Shown here one piece after another: positions 34,712 through 43,295 of a DNA stretch of 64,000 bases. Below the pieces are notes generated by a model. That model was not told where the DNA came from. It did no database searches and worked only from the letters and a program-made list of their open reading frames with translations. Positions within the stretch are counted from its first letter, which is position 1; the number at the start of each line of letters is the position of its first letter. Origin of the DNA: Bacillus sp. B15-48 (GTDB taxonomy: Bacteria; Bacillota; Bacilli; Bacillales; Cytobacillaceae). The DNA is taken from assembly GCF_016879755.1 (NCBI RefSeq), contig NZ_WOFU01000004.1, positions 496,001 to 560,000 on the forward strand, in the 5' to 3' direction. The translations under genes were made by a program, and so were the position numbers.

Positions 34712-35109
34712 TGGATGACGTCATCTATCTTACAACAAACCAAGTCATCGCTATTAATACGGTACAAATTCGTCTATACTCCCCAAATGAACCTTTAGGA
34801 GTAAAAGATCCAAGCCTACTTGATTCAGCTATTAACAGACCAAAACAATCAGCTTTTGGTAGTGATGCTTACCCAGCTATTTACGAAAAAGCAGCCGCAC
34901 TTTTTGAGTCAATAGCTAAGAACCTCTCCCTCCACAATGCGAATATGCGAACAGCCCTTGCTTCCTTAATCGTTTTTTTGAAAATAAACCATTTTCGTTG
35001 GACGATGGGAATTGAAGAAGAACAAGACTTTACAGTTGATGTTGTAAATCATAATTACACGTTTGAGGAAATTGTTTCAACAATAAAAAGCCATACAGAA
35101 AAACTATAG
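34711..35109 (+). CDS. doc: Doc-like (Fic fold) death-on-curing toxin with an altered active site
   Basis: A 132-residue Doc protein: IYLTTNQVIAINTVQIRLYS at the N-terminus, KAAALFESIAKN and TALASLIVFLKIN around the active site. Doc kinases carry H-x-F-x-(D/N)-(G/A)-N-K-R. Here residues 72-80 read LSLHNANMR: the catalytic His is Leu, the Phe is Leu and the Lys is Met. The phosphotransferase that inactivates EF-Tu is therefore probably dead, while the fold and its antitoxin partner remain. A terminator follows at 35110-35136. Confidence 0.8.
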   Translation: MDDVIYLTTNQVIAINTVQIRLYSPNEPLGVKDPSLLDSAINRPKQSAFGSDAYPAIYEKAAALFESIAKNLSLHNANMRTALASLIVFLKINHFRWTMGIEEEQDFTVDVVNHNYTFEEIVSTIKSHTEKL

Positions 35110-35136
35110 TCCATTCTCACATTGATTGAGAATGGA
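35110..35136 (+). terminator. Terminator of the antitoxin-toxin pair
   Basis: TCCATTCTCA and TGAGAATGGA form a 10-bp stem followed by TTTTGTTTC, directly after the Doc stop. Confidence 0.85.
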
Positions 35137-35195
35137 TTTTGTTTCTTTAGATGCCTCATTAAAGATAAGTATCCCGTTGAATAACTTTTTGTCTA

Positions 35196-35426
35196 TTATT
35201 TTTGGGTGTCGTCATCATTTTTGTACTCTAAAATATCACCAGGTTGACATTCTAATGCTTTACAAATCGCTTCTAAAGTTGAAAGTCTAATGGCTTTCGC
35301 CTTACCATTTTTCAGAATAGAAAGATTAGCCATCGTTATTCCAACCCTTTCTGAAAGTTCTGTCACACTCATTTTCCTCTTCGCCAACATCACATCAATA
35401 TTAATTATAATAGTCATTTTATTCAC
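35196..35426 (-). CDS. XRE-family helix-turn-helix regulator (YozG type)
   Basis: A 76-residue Cro/C1-type DNA-binding protein: VMLAKRKMSVTELSERVGIT and NLSILKNGKAKAIRLSTLEA form the helix-turn-helix, then ICKALECQPGDILEY. This small form is usually co-transcribed with a DUF2975 membrane protein, as here (1 bp between the genes). It may control its own operon. No ligand is known. Confidence 0.9.
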   Translation of the reverse strand: MNKMTIIINIDVMLAKRKMSVTELSERVGITMANLSILKNGKAKAIRLSTLEAICKALECQPGDILEYKNDDDTQK

Positions 35427-35427
35427 C

Positions 35428-35904
35428 TCAGACTGTTAAATCATTTTCTGATTTTATATTAATAGCTTCTTGTAAAAGTCTTTGGAGTACAGCAGCAAAG
35501 ACAGCAATTAACATTGAACCAAAGATAGGAACCCCACCAACTATGATGAGACCTGGAGCATCATCTAGTTCTGCTACGACAAATACAAATGGCAAAATGA
35601 CCACATACACACCACTGATTGTCATTGCACATAATTTGATAATCTTTAGAGCTTTAACAGACAATTCAGAGAAAGCCTGGTTCTTGTCAATATAGCTTAA
35701 AAGTATAAAAGCCTGGTACAATGCAACGAAAAAAGGTATCACTGATACATACAAACCAATAACAATGGGATATAGTATATGGGCATATTCTGGATTTGCT
35801 GGATTTTTAACTAGCCAAATCAATCCAAATATACCCAAAGCAAGAACTGGGGTTCCAATAAGAAAAACAGCTAATTTTAAAAACAATGTTGAACCTCGTT
35901 TCAC
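35428..35904 (-). CDS. DUF2975 membrane protein
   Basis: A protein of about 158 residues with four hydrophobic segments (residues about 8-28, 43-66, 93-118, 127-150) and the loop FSELSVKALKIIKLCAMTIS. That is the pattern of DUF2975, a family found beside small XRE regulators. I place the start at the GTG at 35904, seven bases after AGTGAGGTG. The role is unknown, perhaps membrane sensing linked to the regulator. Confidence 0.8.
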   Translation of the reverse strand: MKRGSTLFLKLAVFLIGTPVLALGIFGLIWLVKNPANPEYAHILYPIVIGLYVSVIPFFVALYQAFILLSYIDKNQAFSELSVKALKIIKLCAMTISGVYVVILPFVFVVAELDDAPGLIIVGGVPIFGSMLIAVFAAVLQRLLQEAINIKSENDLTV

Positions 35905-36061
35905 AAAAAAGCACCTCACTTAATATTTAATAAATTGATTTTAATGCATTTTTTATCGTTTTACAATAAATTATTAATGAATTTTATTGTATTATTATTG
36001 TTTTTTAAACATCTTTTAGAATAAAACAAAATAAAAAGCACTTCCTATTACAAGAAATACT

Positions 36062-36373
36062 TTATACCATTAAGCTATTTAATTTATAATTATTTATTAA
36101 ATATTTCTCTTGCGTTTTTATGAATGACAGATAGGGTTGATGAAAAATGCTTTCTGTAATGATTGTAATAAAAGCATGTATAAAACAGCCTAATTTGACT
36201 CGGTTAACTTTAATTGTATAACCCTCAATAACTCCAATATCCTCCTCTAATCTTGTCACTCTAGCTGAAGTGGCTGGACCAGGCAAATGGACTTTCTCTC
36301 CCCATTCTTTCATTGTAATTCGACTGTTCTTAGAGAGTTCATCTAAGATCTGCATGTCCGTATTTTCCAACAT
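36062..36373 (-). pseudogene. Lrp/AsnC-family regulator, truncated
   Basis: The helix-turn-helix half is intact (LDELSKNSRITMKEWGEKVH, then LPGPATSARVTRLEE). The ligand-binding RAM domain stops after YLINNYK, followed by foreign NSLMV and a stop, at 103 residues instead of about 150. It is divergent from the MBL hydrolase at 36504, a common pair in Bacillus, so it once probably controlled that gene. Without most of the RAM domain it is unlikely to form the usual octamer. Confidence 0.75.
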
Positions 36374-36503
36374 TTATTTAACTCCTTTCATTAATAAAGT
36401 CAAACGGACAAAAGACTTTATTTAATCTATGTATCCGTCAATAGGTCATAGTATAGACTATACATTGTTCACACAAAATCTCAAAAAACAGGAGTTAATT
36501 TAT

Positions 36504-37280
36504 ATGAATATACATCAAATTCGTAATGCAACAATCGTTGTTGAATACGCAGGGAAAAGGTTTTTAATCGACCCAATGTTGGCAGAAAAGGGAACTCTCC
36601 CACCTTTTGGACCCGGTGTAGGTTTACCACCTGCACCAAGACAAGACCAAAACAATCCTTTGATCAGCTTACCTACATCTGTTGACAATATTATCCGAGA
36701 TATTGATGCTGTCATTGTCACTCATCTGCATCCTGACCACTGGGATGATGCTGCCAAAGAAGCATTACCAAAAGAAATTAAAATATTTGCCCAAAGTGAT
36801 GAAGATGTGACAGAAATTCAAAACGCTGGTTTCAAAAATGTAGAGGTTTTACAAGAAGATACAGTTTTTGAAAATATCCAATTGATTAAAACAAAAGGTG
36901 AACATGGCAGGGGAGAAATCTTAAAGCATGCTGGTCAAGTGTGTGGAGTTGTCTTCAAACACGCAACTGAGAAAACATTATATGTTGCTGGTGATACAGT
37001 ATGGTATGAAGCAGTCCAAGAAATCATCGACACACACAAACCGGAAATCATTGTGGTCAATGCAGGAGATAATCAATTCCATGTGGGTGGTTCTCTTGTC
37101 ATGGGGAAAGATGACGTCTATGAGGTGGTTAAGGCTGCTCCAAACGCAAAAATTATGGCTGTCCACATGGAAGCTGTAAACCATTGGGGATTGTCCAGAG
37201 AAGAATTAAAGAGCTTTATTAATGAAAAAGCAATTACTAATGTGTTTGTACCAGACGACGGTGAATCTTACACATTTTAA
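36504..37280 (+). CDS. Metallo-beta-lactamase-fold hydrolase (UlaG-like)
   Basis: A 258-residue protein with THLHPDHWDD, the H-x-H-x-D-H metal site, plus GEHGRGE, VAGDTVWY and a late AVHMEAVNHW. The layout matches the UlaG/MBL-fold hydrolases that cut lactone or phosphodiester bonds. I use the ATG at 36504, with AGGAG 9 bases upstream; the first in-frame ATG at 36429 has none. The substrate is unknown. A truncated Lrp regulator diverges from it. Confidence 0.85.
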   Translation: MNIHQIRNATIVVEYAGKRFLIDPMLAEKGTLPPFGPGVGLPPAPRQDQNNPLISLPTSVDNIIRDIDAVIVTHLHPDHWDDAAKEALPKEIKIFAQSDEDVTEIQNAGFKNVEVLQEDTVFENIQLIKTKGEHGRGEILKHAGQVCGVVFKHATEKTLYVAGDTVWYEAVQEIIDTHKPEIIVVNAGDNQFHVGGSLVMGKDDVYEVVKAAPNAKIMAVHMEAVNHWGLSREELKSFINEKAITNVFVPDDGESYTF

Positions 37281-37328
37281 GATAAAAACGGACAAGCCGT
37301 ATATTTAATTGAAAAGAGGTTCCTCATT

Positions 37329-37733
37329 ATGTCAGTTGAAACTAATAAATAATTAGTACGTCGTTTTTATGAAACGATTGAACAAGAAAACTATGAGGTC
37401 AAAGATTTTTGTCATCAAGAATTTGTATTTTACCAACAAATAGATACACCGTTTCGTGGGGTAGAAGGTCTTGTAGAATCAGAAAAGGAAAATTTTGATA
37501 CTTTTCCTGGCTTCAAAATGCCAATCAAAGGGATATTAACTGAAGGAGATCAAGTAGCCGTTTATTTTATATTTGAAGGTACGCACACAGGTATTCCCTT
37601 CTTAGGAGTTCCTGCAACGGGAAAAATTGTTAAATTTTCTCTTATGATGCTGTTACGAATTGTTGACGGCAGGATCATCGAGAAAAGATCACATGTGGAT
37701 GTGCATGATATTCTTCGCCAGCTTAACGCTTAA
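37329..37733 (+). pseudogene. SnoaL-like/ester cyclase protein with a stop at codon 8
   Basis: From the ATG at 37329 (AAGAGG ribosome site) the frame reads MSVETNK, then TAA (37350-37352), then LVRRFYETIEQENYEVKDFC and on to HVDVHDILRQLNA at 37733. This is a full 134-residue SnoaL fold (NTF2-like), as in polyketide-cyclase and ester-cyclase proteins: GTHTGIPFLGVPATGKIVKF is the signature. Only one codon breaks it. It follows the MBL hydrolase gene by 48 bp. A terminator lies at 37766-37796. Confidence 0.85.
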
Positions 37734-37765
37734 TATTTTTTATAAATAATACTTTGTAACATTAA

Positions 37766-37796
37766 GTGAAAAAGATCCATAAAGGGTCTTTTTCAC
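37766..37796 (+). terminator. Terminator after the SnoaL-like gene
   Basis: GTGAAAAAGATCC and GGGTCTTTTTCAC pair around a 5-base loop, followed by TATT. It could act in both directions. Confidence 0.8.
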
Positions 37797-37919
37797 TATT
37801 CTAAGGCATACAGGTTCATTTAAAATTGTTTAATTAAATGGCCCGATTCATTAAAAAGAGCAACATTTCTTGCTCTAGAAATGCGCCCGTTAGTTGAAGA
37901 AGAAAACTATATAAAATAC

Positions 37920-38225
37920 TTAAATATCTGAACTGTAATTTACTAAATAGGGTAAAAATAATGAGATTAGAATACCTAAAAGAAGAATTAACGATACACC
38001 AACAACAATATGTAAAGAAGAGAACGAGATAAGATTATTTAATACCAAACCTAATAACAGCATTGGTATAAGCATCAGCAAGGATATATACCTCGAACGT
38101 GAAGCTATGTCATGCTTTGTTCCACACTCACTACATTGTATTGTCCTATTAGAAAACCATAGTGATGTATAGATTTTTTTCCAACCAAATTTATGTTTAC
38201 ACACATTACATTTTGGTAGTTTCAT
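37920..38225 (-). CDS. Zinc-ribbon membrane protein (CxxC-about 20-CxxC type, TIGR04104-like)
   Basis: Two pairs, CNVC (residues 6-9) and CSEC (31-34), are about 21 residues apart. Two hydrophobic segments follow (about 48-66 and 71-92). This fits the small 'cxxc_20_cxxc' proteins of Bacillus, probably membrane-bound zinc ribbons of unknown role. The boundary motif GCGCCCGTTAGTTGAAGAAG (37883-37902) lies 17 bp after the stop. Confidence 0.7.
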   Translation of the reverse strand: MKLPKCNVCKHKFGWKKIYTSLWFSNRTIQCSECGTKHDIASRSRYISLLMLIPMLLLGLVLNNLISFSSLHIVVGVSLILLLGILISLFLPYLVNYSSDI

Positions 38226-38350
38226 TAATACCCCCTTAAATCAATGTCATCTTTAACCAGTAAAGCAGGCATTGCTCTTCTTGAACTAATCTGCCACTAT
38301 CGTATTATAAGGTCAGCCAGATTTTTGGTTGGCCATTTTTTAGATAATAG

Positions 38351-38397
38351 GCGAGAACCCTCGAGACTTCAGTCATGAGTTGTTGACTTTAAGTTTA
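38351..38397 (+). mobile_element. 47-bp remnant joining both IS605-type ends
   Basis: GCGAGAACCCTCGAGACTTC is the left end and CATGAGTTGTTGAC the right end; they share the central TGAG hairpin. Everything between them is gone. It fits loss of the inside by recombination between the two end hairpins. The rest of 38226-38547 holds a GCGCCAATTCC hairpin near 38484-38506 only. Confidence 0.65.
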
Positions 38398-38547
38398 TCC
38401 CTTCATAATCTCCATCTATTTTAACATAAATATCCGATTATCTTTGGGGAAGATCCCCCATAATATGGCTCAAAAATGCAAAATAGAGCGCCAATTCCTT
38501 AAGAATGCCGCCCTATTGCTGAATATTAAAAATGAAATTTAGAGTAA

Positions 38548-38991
38548 TTACTTTTCAGTGGCTCTATTGCCCATTGCAATAGAAATTCTATTCCAACTGT
38601 TAATTTGATTAATTATTAGAACAAGGTCAACATACTGTTTCTCATCATAGTGTTCACGTACTCGTTGATAAAGCTCATCTGGAATACGTTTTGTTGGAAT
38701 TAATGTCACGTGCTCAGCCAACTCTAAAGCTACTTTTTCTGCTTCTGTATAGAATTCACACTCTTGTCAAGCACTAACACAGTAAATTCTTTGTTCTGTT
38801 TCACCCATTTTTTGAGCATCTGCTGTATGCATATTCAAACAATATGCACAGCCGTTAATTTGAGAAACGCGAATTTTAATAAGCTCACGAAGTTTTCGTT
38901 CGATTGCTGTCGTTTTCGTGTATTTTTCCATATCCATCATAATTTTCATACCATCAGGTGCAATTTCATAGTAAGAAACTCTTTGGCTCAT
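38548..38991 (-). pseudogene. AhpD/carboxymuconolactone decarboxylase-type protein with one in-frame TGA
   Basis: The frame reads NGCAYCLNMH (C-x-x-C plus His, the AhpD-like redox site) and on to RIYCVSA, then TGA at 38767-38769. It then continues in the same frame with QECEFYTEAEKVALELAEHV to GNRATEK. The family has Trp at the stop position, so TGG changed to TGA. The total is 147 codons, the full length. An AAAGGGGTC ribosome site precedes the ATG. Without readthrough it is inactive. Confidence 0.85.
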
Positions 38992-39235
38992 AAAGCAAGA
39001 CCCCTTTGATTTAGTATAAGACTATTATACCCTTACAAGAACACCTGTATCATTTTTATAAAGGAATTGCTCTACAATCGTGGCCCTATTCTTGAAGACT
39101 TGAATTCGAGATAATTCATATTATGATCTTCCAAAATCTCCAGTTTATTGAAGAAAGAAATTTATTTTTCAAATCTAACTAACGTTTTTTCGGGTATTTC
39201 AATCTGGTCTATATCAAAGCTATTCATTTGTAGTG

Positions 39236-39569
39236 TTAGTCACCCTCTCTCTTTTCATCTTCTTCTCCTACCCAACAATTATACAACTCAAAATAATCAC
39301 CCTGTTTAAGATAACCATCCATTCTTTTAATAGTTCTAGTAGCTTCTTTTTCGATTCATCACAAATTTCTGGAGTGGTATATTCGGAAATCTTAATGCCC
39401 CAATGACTTCATAAACACAGGAAGTAGTAATCTGATATTGCCTTACATTTTGCCTTTCTTCATCGCTCGCAAAACATCTTCCTATATAAAAATAATCATC
39501 GGAATATTCATCATCAGTAATAGGTAACGCTATATTACAACCAATATAACTAGCTAAACTTATTAGCAC
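39236..39569 (-). pseudogene. Unknown small protein broken by two frameshifts
   Basis: One frame gives ASYIGCNIALPITDDEYSDD to TTSCVYEV. A second gives HWGIKISEYTTPEICDESKK. A third gives IKRMDGYLKQGDYFELYNCW and ends EEDEKREGD at 39236. Joined together they make a protein of about 110 residues, similar in style to small immunity-type proteins. The family is not recognised. The frame shown alone (77 residues) ends in out-of-frame sequence. Confidence 0.6.
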
Positions 39570-39627
39570 TCACCTCTTTTATTCATTCATTATCTATAAG
39601 AAGTAGGTTCTTTACTTTAATAAATTT

Positions 39628-39837
39628 TTATAGAAAAATAGCAATAAATAATAATCCTACACCAATAAGTAATCCACCGACTAATTCATAATTATCAAAT
39701 AGAAAGTAGAATTTGCTTCTATTATTAAAATCAAACGATTTTCCTCTTCGTTTTAACCATAGTCCGAAAATGATAGTAAAAACCAAACCGAAAAAGATTA
39801 ACGCTGGTGTATCTTTTATATAAATATCACTTTCCAC
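39628..39837 (-). CDS. Small membrane protein, 69 residues, unknown
   Basis: Two hydrophobic segments (residues 11-27 and 50-68) are separated by a basic loop (LKRRGKSFDFNNRSK). The ribosome site is AGGTGAAAG before the ATG. No family is recognised. Confidence 0.5.
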   Translation of the reverse strand: MESDIYIKDTPALIFFGLVFTIIFGLWLKRRGKSFDFNNRSKFYFLFDNYELVGGLLIGVGLLFIAIFL

Positions 39838-40027
39838 TCTTTCACCTACTTACATAAATTTAATGGTTCTTTATTGATATATTTTCCTTATGTACAATCG
39901 AAATACTTCTGTTGTGTCTAATTAAGTAACCTGCCCTTTAACTGATTATAGTCCAAAAAAATGGACTGCTGAAGCAGCCCATAATTACCCGATTTTCGCG
40001 CCCTTTAATGGAGGAAGGTTATTGTAT

Positions 40028-40651
40028 TTAGATGTCACTTGAAAATTCAATCGTATCAGCTGTACGTTTAGCCGCCTCTTCGCCCAATAATTTTTTAACA
40101 ACATATAATGCCATATTGATACCAGAGGATACACCTGCTGCAGTTATTACATTGCCTGCGTCAACATATTTTACATTTTTTATAACATTAATATTTGAAA
40201 AAGATTTCTCTAATAGGCTTAACGCCGCTTTATTAGTCGTTGCCTTTTTATCCTTAAGAACACCAGATTTAGCTAAAAATAGAGCACCAGTACAGACAGA
40301 AGTAATTAATTTGCTATCATAGGATGCAATCCATTCAATGATTTTATTATTATTTGATACCTGCTCGATTGCTTTCATTGGACCACCTGGAACCACAATG
40401 AAATCAAATGAAGGGCAATTATTAAAACTGAAATCAGGAGTTATTTTTAATCCATGATGAACTGTTACTTCTGTTCCATCTTCAGATACTGTACTTACTT
40501 TAAACGGCTTCTCTTGCAGCTCGTTTAAATGTAACTTTTTTACGTCACTACGCTTATACGTACTCATATTGAAAACTTCATAAGGTCCAACAAAATCCAG
40601 AGCATCTACATAGTCAAATAGCAATATACCTACATGATATTGGCTTTGCAT
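40028..40651 (-). CDS. DJ-1/PfpI-family protein (class I glutamine amidotransferase-like)
   Basis: A 207-residue protein. ITSVCTGALFLAKSGVL holds the nucleophilic Cys in the elbow and FDFIVVPGGPMKAIEQV precedes it. ITAAGVSSGINMALYVVKKL follows, as in isonitrile hydratase and AraC-type amidotransferase domains. It is likely an enzyme or redox-sensing protein of the cytoplasm. RBS AAAAGGAG is good. A boundary-type motif (GCGCCCTTTAATGGAGGAAG, 39999-40018) lies just after its stop. A broken GyrI-like gene sits upstream. Confidence 0.85.
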   Translation of the reverse strand: MQSQYHVGILLFDYVDALDFVGPYEVFNMSTYKRSDVKKLHLNELQEKPFKVSTVSEDGTEVTVHHGLKITPDFSFNNCPSFDFIVVPGGPMKAIEQVSNNNKIIEWIASYDSKLITSVCTGALFLAKSGVLKDKKATTNKAALSLLEKSFSNINVIKNVKYVDAGNVITAAGVSSGINMALYVVKKLLGEEAAKRTADTIEFSSDI

Positions 40652-40729
40652 TTCAAAAACTCCTTTTTGTAATCATTATACCTATATGGGGTATATAAAA
40701 CAAGACTAAAGGTTACCGGATCAACCTTT

Positions 40730-40997
40730 TTATTTTATAGGAACGCAGATTTCACAATGATGATTATTAACCATTTTGACTACATACCTTTCGATGATTG
40801 GTCTTGCTTCATCAAATTGATATCCTTGCCTTTATAATTCAGGAAAAATATCAATCAATGCTTCTGATCTGCTTCTGCTGTATGATTAATTTTAAAAACA
40901 GCATATTTCCACTAACAATATTAGCTTCTCTTACATAGCCATCAGTAAATGAATAGTCGTTTGAAACAACTATGCAGGTATCATAACGACAGTTCAT
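40730..40997 (-). pseudogene. GyrI-like effector-binding domain remnant
   Basis: The frame reads CRYDTCIVVSNDYSFTDGYV, then breaks. INHTAEADQKALIDIFPEL, a stop, and QGYQFDEARPIIERYVVKMV to CEICVPIK follow in another frame. These are the parts of the C-terminal GyrI-like (effector-binding) domain of AraC/MerR-type regulators. At least one frameshift and one stop break it, and the DNA-binding half is missing. Confidence 0.75.
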
Positions 40998-41006
40998 GAT
41001 TATTCT

Positions 41007-41365
41007 TTAGTTTGTTGGATTTAAAAATTTCCCCTTCTGATAATCACGATAAGCCTGTCTTATTTCTTCTTCTGTATTCATGACAAACGGTCCACGTGCT
41101 ACTACTGGTTCTCTTAGAGGCTCACCAGCAAAAAGCACAAGGCGTAATTTTTCATTTGCAGAAACTTGAATACCACTTCTACTCGCTTCATCCGCGGAAC
41201 CTAACCACATCGCTTGCCCTTTTTTCGCTTCGACTTTATTTTCACCGAACTTACCACTTCCTTTTAACACATAAATAAAGCCGTTATAGCTGCCCGGAAG
41301 ATCTTGAATAATAGAAGCTCCTTTTTCCAAAATCATTTCTACAAAGGTGACAGGTGAAGGAAGCA
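41007..41365 (-). pseudogene. Pirin, C-terminal half, cut by an IS1182 derivative
   Basis: The readable part (VTFVEMILEKGASIIQDLPG, FIYVLKGSGKFGENKVEA, ARGPFVMNTEEEIRQAY) is the second cupin domain of a pirin. The N-terminal cupin, with the iron ligands, is absent. Just before VTFVEM the frame runs into the terminal repeat of the 488-bp IS1182 derivative and REP sequence, which truncated it. The ORF extends into the element to 41429, which is not pirin. Confidence 0.8.
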
Positions 41366-41367
41366 TA

Positions 41368-41855
41368 GGGACGTACCGAGACTGGTGAAAAAGTCTACTG
41401 TTTTCCTCCGGAAAACTTATTAAAGTCAATTACAAGGAATGCCCTTTACATGATTTGTGCGCAAAAAACACTGCTCGTAGAATATTAACCGTTGGTATGA
41501 ATACGGCAGAATTCTACGAAATGTCTCAATATCAAAAGACAGAAGAGTTTAAAGAAAAATATAAGAAAAGAGCTTCCATCGAAGGGAAAAATGCGGAACT
41601 CAAACGTTTCCATGGCCTATCCAGAGCAAGGGGCTATGGTCTATTAAGCGTGTCTAAACAATCTAAATTAGCTGCCATTGCAGTAAATATTAAGCGGATA
41701 GCAGCGATAGTATCCGCTTAATAAGAGTAAATAACAGGAATTACCCAGTATTTAGTAGATTTTATAATATAAAAATTTAAATTTCCCTTCTGCAGTTACC
41801 TCCATTTAATTATTTCTCAAAAAAACACTACTTTTTCACTGGTCTCGGACGTACC
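41368..41855 (+). mobile_element. 488-bp deletion derivative of an IS1182-family element
   Basis: Imperfect 27-bp inverted repeats close it: 41368-41394 (GGGACGTACCGAGACTGGTG then AAAAAGT) and 41829-41855 (ACTTTTTCACTGGTCTCGGA then CGTACCC). Inside is only the last part of the transposase. Flanks are GGAAGCAT and AACGCTTCC, halves of a REP palindrome, so it sits inside one. The same ends close the 179-bp element at 51539-51717, in opposite orientation. Confidence 0.8.
41397..41721 (+). pseudogene. IS1182-type transposase, C-terminal fragment
   Basis: The frame reads KECPLHDLCAKNTARRILTV, then NTAEFYEMSQYQKTEEFKEK, then ASIEGKNAELKRFHGLSRAR and ends with NIKRIAAIVSA. This is the end of the DDE domain with the conserved Glu (IEGKNAELK) of IS1182-family transposases. 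The N-terminal 350 or so residues with both Asp are missing, so it cannot transpose on its own. Confidence 0.85.
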
Positions 41856-41880
41856 CAACGCTTCCAAGGAAATTTCATGC

Positions 41881-42036
41881 TTAACAGCAGATTTTAATGG
41901 TTACCTATCAAACTTTGCATATACTTTTAGCTGCAACCTTCACAAGATTCCCAGGAAATCCCCATTTGTTTCCCACATCATAAAAAATCATAAACCCACT
42001 AAACAAAATTAATATTAAGAAGAAGCACAAGGTATG
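41881..42036. repeat. Repeat also found at 51389-51538
   Basis: About 150 bp reading GGTTACCTATCAAACTT, GCTGCAACCTT, TTGTTTCCCACATCATAAAA and CCCACTAAACAA occur here and at 51389-51538 with scattered differences. In both places an IS1182 end and a REP palindrome follow closely. On the minus strand it encodes the tail of a membrane protein (FMIFYDVGNK). Confidence 0.65.
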
Positions 42037-42065
42037 TCCCCATGCTCCCCCCCCCATGCTTCCCA

Positions 42066-42459
42066 AAATAGACAATGACAAAAACGCAGCAATCGCAAGA
42101 CTACTACGGAGCAGCTTTTTCCTGCTTCTCTCTTTTCGGTGCAGCCATTCATTAATAACAAAAAAGAGACTAGCACTTAAGACCGCATAAAACGCTAGTT
42201 CATCAATGAACAGTACCGTTGCTGCCCCAAAGAATAGATGGATCAGCCCCGCTGCTAGCAGTCGATAGTCTTGCATTTTTTTCGTCAACAAATCCGACAG
42301 ATAAGACACCGGAATCCCATAAATAATTGTTCCAATTGCTGTGTATACAAACACTATTCCGGCAAACATAATAACTTCCTGCACCATCGCGCCGGCAATC
42401 AAATAAAAGCCGCTTACAAGCAGGGAAACATATAATGCTGTTAACAATTTTTTGATCAT
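42066..42459 (-). pseudogene. Truncated second copy of the DUF6843-like membrane protein
   Basis: From MIKKLLTALYVSLLVSGFYL to AIAAFLSLSI the sequence equals that of 30120-30968 with few changes. After that the C-terminal domain is lost; the frame runs into REP sequence (42030-42065, with a run of nine C) and the repeat at 41881. The start is the ATG at 42459. It belongs to the 1-kb duplication. Confidence 0.85.
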
Positions 42460-42684
42460 AAAATGATATCCCCTATGTGAAAATGAGTAATTACAAGGTT
42501 TACTCACTCACTTGATTTAGTTGTCAACTTAAATAAGCTAGTGTATAATCACTCATAAATTCTATAATTAACGGCTTTCCCTTTCTTCTTCAGGACTGCT
42601 CAATACTTCGAGAAGAAACGCAACCGTTGCAAGGACATCTCCTCAACTATTGCTATCCGTTTGTTTAAGATGAATTTTGTGAAG

Positions 42685-43089
42685 TTACTTAATACGTCCC
42701 TTACCTCGCAACTGATACTCCTCTTGATTGCTTATTTCCAGCAATTTATAGACATAACCAAATTCTTTATCTTCTCTAAATGATGTAGCGGAAACCATAT
42801 ATTCATCGCCTTCTTCAATTAAGTTATAAACCATTGATTCTTCGATGAAAATTTTATAAAGCTCGCGATTCTCTTCCTTTTGATAAGCGTTATATCCGAT
42901 AATTCACATTTCAAAATATTGACCTGGCTCGATATAGTGGTGTTTTTCTTCTATAATCATACCTCCCATACTAATACTTCTTGTCACTTGAGATGAATTT
43001 CCAAAGAATAAAAAATAACTAATCATTAAAGCAACAACTGACATTACTACTATCACAAACCATTTATTGCTGATTAACTTCAACCACAT
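42685..43089 (-). pseudogene. Membrane-anchored protein with one in-frame TGA (134 codons)
   Basis: The frame starts MWLKLISNKWFVIVVMSVVA (membrane anchor), passes IIEEKHHYIEPGQYFEM, meets TGA at 42904-42906 and goes on in frame: IIGYNAYQKEENRELYKIFI to LRGKGRIK at 42685. A single codon breaks an otherwise open 134-codon gene. Ribosome site GGGAGGAATG is good. A shorter copy of the second half is at 31194-31390. The function is unknown. Confidence 0.75.
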
Positions 43090-43295
43090 TCCTCCCTTAA
43101 TTAAATACCGTTATAATATTATAACGAATTATCAGATAATCGATATTGAGCTACCTGCATCTTAGTTCAACATCATTTTCCAATCCCTGAGCATAAAAAA
43201 CGAGCTGCATCTATTACAGCCCGTAATTTTACTAACGCACCCCGTTCGTTGAAGTATAACTTTACACAATGTGATAATTATCCCCCGTTATTCAA

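Noticed and set aside
41366-41429. Pirin frame extended to 41429.
   Set aside because: The added residues come from the terminal repeat of the IS1182 derivative and are not pirin sequence.
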